From contig CAWGKE010000021.1 in the NCBI GenBank assembly GCA_963823075.1, forward strand, positions 124,001-188,000: a stretch of 64,000 bases of DNA. Reading direction: 5' to 3'. Made by a program: the position numbers and the translations under genes. This document shows, in pieces, positions 17,273 to 25,838 of the stretch. Within the stretch, counting starts at the first letter, position 1. The number at the start of each line of letters is the position of its first letter. The stretch is from UBA4732 sp963823075 (GTDB taxonomy: Bacteria > Planctomycetota > Planctomycetia > Gemmatales > Gemmataceae). The notes beneath the pieces were generated by a model that did no database searches, had not been told where the DNA came from, and was given only the letters and a program-made list of their open reading frames with translations.

Positions 17273-17691
17273 TCAGACGCTCCAGTCGTGAACGACCAGC
17301 CCCGGTACGCGCTGGAAGTCGCGCAGGTTGCGGGTGACGACGACCGCGCCGCACTCCAGGGCGATGGCGGCGATCCGTAAATCCATCCCGCCGACATTGA
17401 GCTTCATCCTTAGCAGAGCTTGGAAGCGATGCACCGCCGGTTCCGTGAACGACAAGATCTTCACATCGCCGAGAAACGTAACAGCGTCGTTCAGCCGGAG
17501 ATAAGCGGCGCAATCTCGTCCGGTCGCTTCGCCCGGCGCAGCCGGGCGAACCACCCGGTTAGCTGCTCTTCGACCGTTATGATCGTGATCGCCAGGTCCG
17601 CCGACGGCGTCGCGTTGTAGTGTTGAAGCACTACCGGGTGGCTCCGCTCGAGCAGGGTCAGGGTGTCCGTGTCCAATACGTAGAGACTCAT
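17273..17691 (-). CDS. vapC: PIN-domain VapC-like toxin (frameshifted)
   Basis: PIN-domain RNase of a type II toxin-antitoxin pair. The N-terminal half is MSLYVLDTDTLTLLERSHP with the first acidic residue pair (LDTD), then TIITVEEQLTGW. Near 17510-17525 the frame stops (…LISG). The following frame carries the rest of the fold: YLRLNDAVTFLGD, GGMDLRIAAIALECGAVVVTRNLRDF. The span is 2 modulo 3, consistent with one missing base. If the frameshift is real the toxin is dead. The ATG overlaps the stop of the upstream antitoxin gene by 4 nt. Confidence 0.8.
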
Positions 17692-18002
17692 GGCAGGTCC
17701 GGCTCGGCGTCCTCGGCGTCCACTCGTCGGCGGTTCTCGGCGATGGCGCGCTGGAATTCCTCAAACGATTCATCGTCCTCGTCCGCCAACATGCCGGCGA
17801 CTCTCAGCCACGGGTTGTCCGCGGCCGGGATGTCCAGTTGCATCAACCAGGCCCCGGCGACGACGCGGGCCGTCAACGCCTCGCGCAGCTTGTGCAGCGC
17901 CTCGTCCGGCGTGGGGCCTTCCGCCGACTCGACCATTGGCTCGCCGCTCCTGGCCCGGTAGCCCACTCCTTTTACCTTCTCGACGACCACTGGAATTTGC
18001 AT
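17688..18002 (-). CDS. Antitoxin-like protein paired with the PIN toxin
   Basis: 104 aa. MQIPVVVEKVKGVGYRARSGEP, then TPDEALHKLREALTARV gives a HicB-like N-terminal strand-helix pattern, and the acidic tail DEDDESFEEFQRAIAENRRR would suit toxin binding. The 4-nt overlap with the PIN gene and the small size support an antitoxin role; the DNA-binding part is not obvious. The start at 18002 was chosen over a longer frame, which runs through sequence without protein character. Confidence 0.65.
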   Translation of the reverse strand: MQIPVVVEKVKGVGYRARSGEPMVESAEGPTPDEALHKLREALTARVVAGAWLMQLDIPAADNPWLRVAGMLADEDDESFEEFQRAIAENRRRVDAEDAEPDLP

Positions 18003-18097
18003 GGCTCGACCTCCGACCTTCTCTCCAGCGACGCCGCTATTGTACTCGCCCGAAGCTGACGCCGTGAACCCCGCGCTGGCGCTTCGGGGTGGTCGGT

Positions 18098-20749
18098 TCA
18101 CCCCCGCAGCTCCCGCTGCCACCGCCGCACCAGCGCCGCCAGGTCCTCCGGCGCGAGCGCCTCCACCTCCGCGTCGCGCAATTCCCTCAATACCGGATCT
18201 TCCATGCTGGCAAACAGGCTCTTGGCCGCCAGCTTCGGCCGGCGGATGCGGCCGGCCTGCCGCGGCGGCGCGTTGACGTGGTGCGTCTCCAGCTCCGTCA
18301 GCACCTCGCGCGCCCGGCTCAGCACGTCCGCCGGCACGCCGGCCCGCTGTGCGACGTGGATGCCATAGCTTTTGTCGGCGCCGCCCGGCGCGATCTTGTG
18401 CAGGAAGACGATGCCCTCCGGCCCCTCGTGGACCAGAGCGTTGTAATTCCGCAGCTTTGGCAGCCGCTCCGCCAGCTGCGCCAGCTCGTGGTAGTGCGTG
18501 GCGAACAGCGTCCGGCAGCCGACCTGATCGTGGAGGTACTCCGCGATGCTCCAGGCCAACGACACGCCGTCGTAGGTGCTGGTGCCGCGGCCGATCTCGT
18601 CGAGGATCACCAAACTCCGTGCAGTGGCGTTGTTCAGGATGTTCGCCGCCTCCGTCATCTCCACCATGAACGTGCTTTGCGCCCGGCTCAACTCGTCGCT
18701 GGCGCCGACGCGCGTGAAGATGCGGTCGGCCAGGCCGATCACCGCCTCCTTCGCCGGGACGAAGCTGCCCATCTGCGCCATCAGCGTCAATAGCGCTGCC
18801 TGGCGGATGTAGCAGCTTTTTCCGCCCATATTCGGTCCGGTAATCAGTAGAATTGTCCCCTCGTCCGGCCCCATCGCCAGGTCGTTGGGGACGAACGTGC
18901 CCGGCGGCATCGTCTGGTCGAGGACGGGGTGGCGGCCGTCGCGGACGTGCAGGGGCGGGGTCGCACCGTCCCCACCGTCGGACAGGGCCGGCCGGCAGTA
19001 GTTGCGTTCCGCCGCCAACTCGGCCAGCGCCGCCAGCACGTCCAGCGCCGCCAGCACCTCACCGGCCTGCAACAGCCGGGCCGTCTGCGCCGCCGTGCGC
19101 TCGCGCAGGGCCGTGAACAATTCATACTCGCGCTGCTGAATCTTCTCCTGGGCCGTCAGGACTTTTTCCTCGTACTCTCTCAGCTCCGGCGTAACGTAGC
19201 GCTCCGCGTTCTTCAGGGTCTGTCGGCGCTCGTAATTGTCGGGGACTCGGCTGCCGTGCGTGTGGGTGATCTCGATGTAGTAGCCGTGGACCTGGTTGTA
19301 ACCGACCTTGAGGCTGTTGATGCCGGTGCGGGTGATCTCCGCCGCCTGGAAGCGGGCGATCCACTCCTTGCCGTCCTTCGTGATCGCGTGCAGTTCGTCC
19401 AGCACGGGGTCGTAGCCGGGCCGGATGACGCCGCCCTCCTTCGCGCTGATCGGCGGTGCGTCCACCAAAGCGGTCTCGATCGCCTCGCGCAAATCCGGGC
19501 ACAGCTCCAGCCGCGATTCCAGCTCGCGCAAGAGGGTCGCGCGGCGGGCCGTGATCTTGGCCTTGACGCGCGGCAAGAGGGCCAGGGTGCGGCCGACGGC
19601 GGCCAGGTCGCGCGGCGACGCCCGGCCGGTGCTGACGCGGGCCGTCAGCCGTTGCAGGTCGAACGCCTCGCTCAGCGAGGCCCGCAATTCCTGGCGCAGG
19701 GCGTGTTCGTCCTTCAGCTCGGCCACGGCGTCAAGGCGGGCGTCGATGGCGCCACGCTCGGCCAACGGGGCGACAATCCATTCCTGCAAGAGGCGGGCGC
19801 CCATCGGCGTCGTGGTCCGATCCATCACGGCCAAGAGCGAGCCGGCCCGGCCGCCGTCGCGCAGGGTGCGGGTCAGCTCCAGGCTGCGGCGCGTCACCTC
19901 GTCGAGGAAGAGATAGCGGTCGCCCGCGCGCGGCCGCAGTTGCGTGAGATGTCCGAGGTCCGCCTTGAGGGTTTCGCGCAGGTAGAGCAGCAGCGCCCCG
20001 GCGGCCGCGACGCAGGGTTGATGGTCGTCGAAGCCGAAGCCGGCCAGAGTCGTGACGCCGAAGTGGTGCATCAGCGCGGCGCGGGCCGAGTCGGGATCGA
20101 AGGTCCAGTCCGGCCGCGGCGTGACGGACAGGTTCGGCAGCAGCTCGCGCAGCCCGGCCAGCAGCGGCCCGGTCTCGGCCGCCGGCCCCGACGCGTCGGG
20201 GTGCAGCACCTCGGCGGGGGCCAGACGGCCCAGCTCGTCGGCGAGTTTTTCTCTCGGAATGTCCGCGGCGTGGAACTGCCCGGTGGACAGGTCCACCCAG
20301 GCGGCGCCGACCGGCCCCCCCCTCCCTTCCCTCCCCGCCGCCCAGCCGCGGGTGGGGGAGGATGGGCTGGGAGGGGCCAGCGAGACGAGATAATTGGACC
20401 GCTGCGGGTCGAGCAGCGAATCTTCGGTGAGGGTGCCGGGCGTGACGACGCGAGTGACTTCGCGCTGAACCAATCCCTTGGCGAGGGCGGGGTCTTCGAC
20501 CTGATCGCAGACGGCGACGCGATGGCCGGCGTGCAGCAGCCGGGAGAGGTAAACTTCGAGGTCCTGCGTGCGGAAGCCCGCCATCGGGATCGTCTTCTCG
20601 CGGCGGGTCAGCGTCAGACCGAGGACGCGCGAACCGACGACGGCGTCGTCGTGGAAGAGTTCGTAGAAGCTGCCGTTCTGGAAAAGGAGCAGCATCCCCG
20701 GATGGCGCTCCTTCGCCTCCTGGTACTGCTGCATCATGTTCTGCGACAT
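18098..20749 (-). CDS. mutS: DNA mismatch repair protein MutS
   Basis: 883 aa. Recognises base mismatches and starts repair with MutL. The mismatch-binding motif is present (QNGSFYELF). The ATPase domain has Walker A TGPNMGGKSCYIRQ, Walker B SLVILDEIGRGTSTYDG and FATHYHELAQL. An insertion of ~20 residues (LAPPSPSSPTRGWAAGREG region, DNA 20318-20375) in the connector region is encoded by a C/G-rich palindromic tract and is absent from usual MutS. The ATG lies 4 nt from a heptamer-repeat palindrome, so there is no room for a normal Shine-Dalgarno. Confidence 0.96.
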   Translation of the reverse strand: MSQNMMQQYQEAKERHPGMLLLFQNGSFYELFHDDAVVGSRVLGLTLTRREKTIPMAGFRTQDLEVYLSRLLHAGHRVAVCDQVEDPALAKGLVQREVTRVVTPGTLTEDSLLDPQRSNYLVSLAPPSPSSPTRGWAAGREGRGGPVGAAWVDLSTGQFHAADIPREKLADELGRLAPAEVLHPDASGPAAETGPLLAGLRELLPNLSVTPRPDWTFDPDSARAALMHHFGVTTLAGFGFDDHQPCVAAAGALLLYLRETLKADLGHLTQLRPRAGDRYLFLDEVTRRSLELTRTLRDGGRAGSLLAVMDRTTTPMGARLLQEWIVAPLAERGAIDARLDAVAELKDEHALRQELRASLSEAFDLQRLTARVSTGRASPRDLAAVGRTLALLPRVKAKITARRATLLRELESRLELCPDLREAIETALVDAPPISAKEGGVIRPGYDPVLDELHAITKDGKEWIARFQAAEITRTGINSLKVGYNQVHGYYIEITHTHGSRVPDNYERRQTLKNAERYVTPELREYEEKVLTAQEKIQQREYELFTALRERTAAQTARLLQAGEVLAALDVLAALAELAAERNYCRPALSDGGDGATPPLHVRDGRHPVLDQTMPPGTFVPNDLAMGPDEGTILLITGPNMGGKSCYIRQAALLTLMAQMGSFVPAKEAVIGLADRIFTRVGASDELSRAQSTFMVEMTEAANILNNATARSLVILDEIGRGTSTYDGVSLAWSIAEYLHDQVGCRTLFATHYHELAQLAERLPKLRNYNALVHEGPEGIVFLHKIAPGGADKSYGIHVAQRAGVPADVLSRAREVLTELETHHVNAPPRQAGRIRRPKLAAKSLFASMEDPVLRELRDAEVEALAPEDLAALVRRWQRELRG
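20318..20375. repeat. C/G-rich palindromic tract inside mutS
   Basis: CCCCCCTCCCTTCCCTCCCC is followed by GGTGGGGGAGGATGGGCTGGGAGGGG, an imperfect inverted repeat read through in frame in MutS. It resembles the insert in glpK and the tract at 24281-24322. Confidence 0.5.
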
Positions 20750-20753
20750 AAAC

Positions 20754-20831
20754 AGTGTTCAGTGTTCAGTGTTCAGTGTTCAGTGTTCAGCGGGACGCCT
20801 GCTGAACACTGAACACTGAACACTGAACACT
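20754..20831. repeat. Inverted array of AGTGTTC heptamers
   Basis: Five tandem AGTGTTC units (20754-20788), a ~12-nt loop, then four tandem GAACACT units (20804-20831). The array fills the space between the mutS ATG (20749) and the stop of the RsbW-like gene (TAG at 20830-20832, whose AG belongs to the last unit). Confidence 0.9.
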
Positions 20832-21273
20832 ATTTCTTGCCGTTGCGGAGGACCTTGCTCATGGCGACGCAGTTGCCGCTGCTATTGTAGACGACCTCGG
20901 TCATGTAGTGGCGCATGAGCATCAGGCCGCGTCCGCAGGGCCGTTCGAGGTTCTCGACGGCGGTGGGGTCGGGCACGTCGCCGGGATCGAAGCCGCTCCC
21001 CTCATCGACCACGCGCACCTCGAAAAAGCCGGGGGTGCAGCGGTAGAGGACGCGCACCTTCTTGGAGCGGTCCATCTGGTTGCCGTGCTTGATGGCGTTG
21101 ATGAGCGCTTCTTCGAGGGCCAGCTTGATGCTGAAAACTTCGTGGGGGCTGGCGTGGGCGGACTGCAACAGGTGTTGCTCCATCTGATCCTGAAAGCGGC
21201 GCGCCTCGGCCGGGTCGCTGACCAGGATGACCTCCACGAACGGGTTCAGGCCGCTGTCGCGCTGGTGATCCAT
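20830..21273 (-). CDS. RsbW-like anti-sigma serine kinase (HATPase)
   Basis: 147 aa. A GHKL-type ATPase of the RsbW/SpoIIAB group: N box EALINAIKHGN, G1 box VVDEGSGFDPGD and G2 box GRGLMLMRHYM. Such kinases bind a sigma factor or phosphorylate a STAS antagonist. A STAS protein is encoded 281 nt upstream on the same strand, so the two probably form a partner-switching module. The start at MDHQRDSGL is a choice; a longer frame opens at 21393. Its stop overlaps the heptamer-repeat array. Confidence 0.82.
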   Translation of the reverse strand: MDHQRDSGLNPFVEVILVSDPAEARRFQDQMEQHLLQSAHASPHEVFSIKLALEEALINAIKHGNQMDRSKKVRVLYRCTPGFFEVRVVDEGSGFDPGDVPDPTAVENLERPCGRGLMLMRHYMTEVVYNSSGNCVAMSKVLRNGKK

Positions 21274-21554
21274 CGCTGCCGAAGTGGGTAAGAGCACTGA
21301 AGGGGCCTCCTGACGAATGGCCGCTTCGTCGCGGCCGGGAAGATCGCGTTCCGGGCAGGACCGCGCCTCCGATGCGTCGCGTCCCTTCCGCAATGCGGTC
21401 TGCCGTCCTAAGATCGCCCCCGGGAACCGCGAGCCGTCCAGCCCCCGCCCCCGTGTGCGAATCCATTCCGCCTCCCGAAACGCGCCTCGCCGCCGCCTTT
21501 CGGGAGCGCCCGCGGGAAGAACGCCCTCCCCCCGGGCCTCCGTCAGCCCCCGCG

Positions 21555-21917
21555 TCAGAACGCCTGGAGGGCCGTCTGCTCTTCCTTCTGAATGTTGAAG
21601 AATTTATCGAGCTTCGTGATCTCGAACACCTCATGAATCTGCGGGTCGATGTTGCACAGAATGAGCCGGCCCTTGGCGGCCTGGAGCTTCTTGTTCAGCG
21701 TGATCAGCTTGCCCAGCGCCGCGCTCGACAGGAACTCGACGTTGCCGAAATTCAAGAGCAGCTTGCGGCAGCCTTCCTCGTCCACCAGGCCGAACAGCTG
21801 CTCGCCGATGATCTGGATGTTTTGCTCGTCCAGGATCTTACGATCGATGAAATTGACGACGGTGACGTCGCCGATTTGCTCCACCTCCAGACGGCGGCGG
21901 CGGGGTTGCGACGACAT
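21555..21917 (-). CDS. STAS-domain anti-sigma factor antagonist
   Basis: 120 aa with a good AAGGAG 8 nt before the ATG. Anti-anti-sigma fold: GDVTVVNFIDRKILDE, then LLLNFGNVEFLSSAALGKLI, in which the Ser pair marks the usual phosphorylation site, and GRLILCNIDPQIHEVFEITKLDKFFNI. It is the expected substrate of the RsbW-like kinase encoded downstream. The long upstream in-frame extension has no protein character. Confidence 0.9.
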   Translation of the reverse strand: MSSQPRRRRLEVEQIGDVTVVNFIDRKILDEQNIQIIGEQLFGLVDEEGCRKLLLNFGNVEFLSSAALGKLITLNKKLQAAKGRLILCNIDPQIHEVFEITKLDKFFNIQKEEQTALQAF

Positions 21918-22918
21918 GACGGACTCCTTGCTGAGCACAAAGAAACGTCTGCACCCCAGGCTTTCGGAGGGCGACGCGAGCGAGAGCAAGTGTGCAGGGG
22001 ACAATTCTAATGATGTTAGGCTTCCCCCCCAGGAAGTCAAGCGCTTTCCCGGCGCAAATCGCGCCGTCGGGAAGATCGCCCGTCTCCTGTTCCATACACC
22101 CGCCCTGTCCGGCCGCCGCCCCGGCGCCCGCGCCACCCTCGCGCCAAATGGCGCGGGGCTTGGCGCACACTTAAGTCGTTGGCATTTCACACTTTTGCTG
22201 GCCCTGCGCCATCGCGCCAAGGTCCACCTCAACTTTTTTTTCGACTGCCGTCGGGCGCCGATGAATGCCCGACGGGGCGAGCGGCGAGGCTCCATGCCCG
22301 CCGTTGGGGCGAAAACCGCCGGGATGAACCCGGCGGCTCGCCGGGGTGCGATCGGAAGACGGACGCCGGGACATGGCGCACCTTCACCTGCTGGGGACAC
22401 GGGGCGACGCCGAGTGTACCACGCGGAGAAGCCATCTGGGGAGATCAAAAGGGAGGGGAAATGGGCGCATATCGAGCGCCGGTGGGAGACGGCGGACCCC
22501 GCCTGGCCGGTTCGCGGGGCGTCGTCTTGCCGAGTTCAGGGACCGCGGCGGACGCGGCCGCGCAAACCGGCTTCGGGTCGCGCGGCCAGCCGGGGAAGTT
22601 GCGTGCGCCGCCGGCGCCAGCGCCGCGCACCTCGATGGATGCGACCGAAAGCAATCTGCGACATCCCTTTCTCTACCGTTCAGCAGCGACCCGGCTGCGG
22701 CGGCCTCAAGAACTGATCTGGCCTCCAGACGGCCACAGGTAGTCCCTGAAAACGCTTCGGGGTTTCGGCCCGAAGTGCGCTAACCCTTGCCTGGCAGCCT
22801 GACACGGCGCTCGCTTACCTGAAAATGCGTAAAATCCTCATAATAAAGGCGACTTCGGACACCCGACACCGTGGACCACTGGATGGTTCCGGACGAAGGA
22901 CGGACCAGGGCAATCACC
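21918..22918. other. 1-kb intergenic region without a recognised gene
   Basis: Lies between the divergent STAS gene and the sigma-54 activator. Several open frames cross it on both strands but all have proline/arginine-rich composition typical of non-coding high-GC DNA. A short imperfect inverted repeat GCGCCAAATGGCGCGGGGCTTGGCGC lies near 22141. No tRNA, riboswitch or -12/-24 promoter was identified. Confidence 0.4.
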
Positions 22919-24484
22919 ATGACGAGCGCTCCTACCGATGGACAGGCGGTCGTCGGCGGCGACCCGTACCGCGCCTTGCTGGCGGTCTCGGAGGCGATCG
23001 TCTTGCACCGCGACCTGCCCGCGCTGTTCCACGAGCTGGCGGGCCGGCTTCATCAGGTGGTGCGCTTCGATGGGCTCGCCCTGGTCCTGCACGACGCGGC
23101 GACCAACACCATGCGCCGGCACGTCCTGGAGACCGTCGAACCCAGCCCGCCCGGGTCCATGATGGTCCTTTCCCCGGACGACGACCCGGCGGGGCTCGTG
23201 TGGCGGACCCAGCAGCCGCTCATCATCGCGAGCGCGGCCGAGCTGAAGCGCTGGCCGCGGTTGCTGGAGCTGTTGCAGCCGTATGGCGTCCAGAGCTTAT
23301 GCTATCTTCCGCTGACCACCGCCCGGCGCCGGCTCGGCGCGCTGGTATTCGTGTGTAAGCAGCCGGGCGCCTACGACGCGGCGGACGTGGGCTTCCTGCA
23401 GCTCGTCGCCAATCAGGCGGCCGTGGCTGTCGAGAACGCCCTGGCCTTTGAGGAGATCGCGGCGCTCAAGGACCGGCTCGCCAAGGAGAAGGCGTACCTG
23501 GAGGAGGAGGTCCGCACCGAACACCACTTCGGCGAAATCGTCGGCGAGAGCGCCGCGCTGCGCCGCGTCCTCAAGCAGGTCGAAACCGTCGCCCCCACCG
23601 ACTCCACCGTCCTCATCCGCGGCGAGACCGGAACCGGCAAGGAGCTGGTCGCCCGCGCCCTGCACGAGCTGAGCCCACGCCGGGAGCGGACCTTCGTCAA
23701 GCTGAACTGCGCCGCCATTCCGACGGGCCTCCTGGAGAGCGAGCTGTTCGGCCACGAGAGAGGCGCCTTCACCGGCGCCGTCAGCCAGAAGGTCGGGCGC
23801 TTCGAGCTGGCGCACCGGGGGACCCTGTTCCTCGACGAGGTCGGCGACATCCCCCTTGAGCTGCAACCCAAGCTGCTGCGCGTCTTGCAGGAGCAGGAGT
23901 TCGAGCGGCTGGGAGGCACGAAGACCATCAAGGTGGACGTGCGGCTGGCGGCGGCGACGCACCGGGACCTGGCGAAGATGGTCGCCGACGGCCGTTTCCG
24001 CGAGGACCTCTACTACCGGCTCAACGTTTTCCCGGTGGTGCTGCCGCCGCTGCGGGAGCGGCCCGACGATATCCCGCGACTGGTGCGGCACTTCACGCAG
24101 CGGTTCGCCCGGCGCATGGGCCGGCGCATCGAAACGATACCGTCGGCGGTCATGGAGGGGCTGGTCCGCTACCCCTGGCCGGGCAACGTGCGGGAGCTGC
24201 AGAACGTCATCGAGCGCGCGGTCATCCTTTCCCCCGGAACGTCGCTGCAGGTTCCCGCCGGCGACCTGCAGCCGTCTTCCTCCCCTCTCCCCTCCGGGGG
24301 AGAGGGGTCAGGGGCGAGGGGGGCGGTCACGCTGGCCGACGCGGAGCGCGAGCACATCCTGGGCGCCCTCCGCGAGGCGGGCTGGGTACTGGGCGGTCCG
24401 AAGGGGGCCGCGGCGCGCCTGGGGATGAAGCGCTCCACGCTGTATAAGAAGATGAAGAAGCTCGGCATCTCCCGCCGCGGGTGA
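22919..24484 (+). CDS. Sigma-54-dependent transcriptional activator with GAF domain
   Basis: About 521 aa. An N-terminal GAF domain (YRALLAVSEAIVLHRDLPAL to AVAVENALAFEEI) is followed by a short coiled coil and the AAA+ activator domain: Walker A RGETGTGKELVARAL, the sigma-54 contact loop GAFTGA, Walker B GTLFLDEVGDIPLELQ, and GNVRELQNVIERAVIL. A FIS-type helix-turn-helix ends the protein (GPKGAAARLGMKRSTLYKKM). It is of the FhlA/NorR type; the GAF ligand is unknown. A C/G-rich palindromic tract is translated between the AAA+ and HTH parts. A GTG at 22871 is an alternative start. Confidence 0.9.
   Translation: MTSAPTDGQAVVGGDPYRALLAVSEAIVLHRDLPALFHELAGRLHQVVRFDGLALVLHDAATNTMRRHVLETVEPSPPGSMMVLSPDDDPAGLVWRTQQPLIIASAAELKRWPRLLELLQPYGVQSLCYLPLTTARRRLGALVFVCKQPGAYDAADVGFLQLVANQAAVAVENALAFEEIAALKDRLAKEKAYLEEEVRTEHHFGEIVGESAALRRVLKQVETVAPTDSTVLIRGETGTGKELVARALHELSPRRERTFVKLNCAAIPTGLLESELFGHERGAFTGAVSQKVGRFELAHRGTLFLDEVGDIPLELQPKLLRVLQEQEFERLGGTKTIKVDVRLAAATHRDLAKMVADGRFREDLYYRLNVFPVVLPPLRERPDDIPRLVRHFTQRFARRMGRRIETIPSAVMEGLVRYPWPGNVRELQNVIERAVILSPGTSLQVPAGDLQPSSSPLPSGGEGSGARGAVTLADAEREHILGALREAGWVLGGPKGAAARLGMKRSTLYKKMKKLGISRRG
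24281..24322. repeat. C/G-rich palindromic tract inside the sigma-54 activator
   Basis: CCCCTCTCCCCTCCGGGGGAGAGGGG is a near-perfect hairpin, translated in frame as SSSPLPSGGEGSG between the AAA+ and FIS domains. It is closely related to the glpK insert. Confidence 0.6.
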
Positions 24485-24940
24485 GGACGCCGCCGGCGGA
24501 CCGGACGCCGTCGGGGCGGCGAGCCTCAACGGGCCAGAGCGGCCGGATGCTCACCGGACCGGTCCTGACATCCGTGCTGGCCGGCATGTGGGGCTAGTCG
24601 GTTCGGCTGCGACGGGCGGAGGAACAGGCCGCCGTCTTGTCCGGGCCCATGCGCAGACGGCCCGGGCGTTGGGACTGGGCATGGCGGATTTCTTCGCCCG
24701 CCATCGTGGCGGCGCGGAAAACCATTCAAGCGCCGCAGCAGGCTCTGCCGAGAAGATACCTGGTAGAGGCTCCGCCACGCCGACTCCAGATGCCGCCTCC
24801 ATGCGCTCCTTCAGCCGACGGCGCCGGGATCCCGTTCGTCCCGGCCGACAACGGGCGCGCCTTTTCCGCCGGCGTGGAGACATTTCCGCGCCCCGCCGAC
24901 GTTTCCGTGGCCGGAATGGCTTGCTCCCCAGAGGAGAGGC
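24485..24940. other. 456-bp intergenic region
   Basis: Between the sigma-54 activator and the lipoprotein gene. No recognised gene, repeat or RNA. The last bases carry the GAGGAGAGGC ribosome-binding region of the lipoprotein gene. Confidence 0.4.
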
Positions 24941-25751
24941 ATGCGCAACCCCAGGCTCGGATGCCTCCTGCTGGCTGCGCTCGCCTCGGGGTGCGGGGCG
25001 CTGGCCGTTCGGCCGCCGACGCCGGCGGCCGCCCTCACCGACCCCGAGTTGCTGGCCGCCCCCGCCCCGCAGAACGAACGGTACTTCCTGATCGTGTTCG
25101 GCTCCCAGACGACGCCGCGGATCGGCCGCTACACCCACACGTGGGCCACCGTCGTCAAAGTGACCGAACTGCCGGGCGCACAGCCTGCCGTCGAGGAACA
25201 CACCATCAGCTGGCTGCCGGACTCGCTCGACATCCGGGTCTGGCGGCTCCGCGTCGAACCGGCCTCGAACCTGGACCTGCACGCGACGATCGAGCACGTG
25301 CTGGGGACCGGCCAGCGCGTGTCGATGTGGGGCCCTTATGAAATCTGGGGTGGGCTGTACACGCGCTTCGTGACGCAGAAGGCCTTCCTGGATTCTGGCG
25401 CCGTCGGCTACCAGGCCGTGGACGCCGTCGGAGAGGCCGCGCAAGGGCGACGGCTGCGACTGCTTTCACGCCCTCAGCGACATGGACCCGCTGTTCGACC
25501 GGCGGCGTTACCCCTTGCGCTACTTCGGCGACGAAGCCTCTCTCAACATCGTGCGGCAGGTGCATGAGCATCCGGTCCTGATCCGGCCGTGCCGGACGCA
25601 CGACTGGCTCATCCCCGCGCTGGGCCTGGACCGCTACCCGATCGTCCGCCGCCGCTACGACGGGCCGTCCCAGGATTTCTCCCCCGAGGCGGTGCTGGCG
25701 TCGTGGGAAAGCAACGGCGGCGCGGCCCGCGCAGCCGGCCGCGGCCGGTAG
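24941..25751 (+). CDS. Lipoprotein of unknown function (frameshifted)
   Basis: Signal peptide with lipobox (LAALASGC, Cys at ~18). The mature part has RYTHTWATVVK, HTISWLPDSLDIRVWRLRVEP, NLDLHATIEHVLG and VSMWGPYEI, then after a frame change at about 25440-25450 DCFHALSDMDPLF, GDEASLNIVRQV and THDWLIPALGLD. The pattern (TWATV, HTISWLP, WGPYEI, HALSD) belongs to a conserved planctomycete family of unknown role. GAGGAG precedes the ATG. The span is 1 modulo 3, so two bases are missing or one is extra. Confidence 0.7.
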
Positions 25752-25775
25752 CGCAATAAAGGCGGCAACGCAAAT

Positions 25776-25810
25776 CGGGTCCGGTCATGTTCAGAATATG
25801 ACCGGACCCG
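25776..25810. terminator. Hairpin terminator between convergent genes
   Basis: CGGGTCCGGTCAT (25776-25788) pairs perfectly with ATGACCGGACCCG (25798-25810) around a 9-nt loop and is followed by TTCTTTG. It lies between the lipoprotein gene and the convergent TPR-kinase gene and can serve both. Confidence 0.7.
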
Positions 25811-25838
25811 TTCTTTGTGCCGGACCCTGGCCCGATCC

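Noticed and set aside
20754..20831. Possible CRISPR-like array
   Set aside because: The units are direct heptamers with no spacers, arranged as two inverted arms; no cas gene is present in the window.
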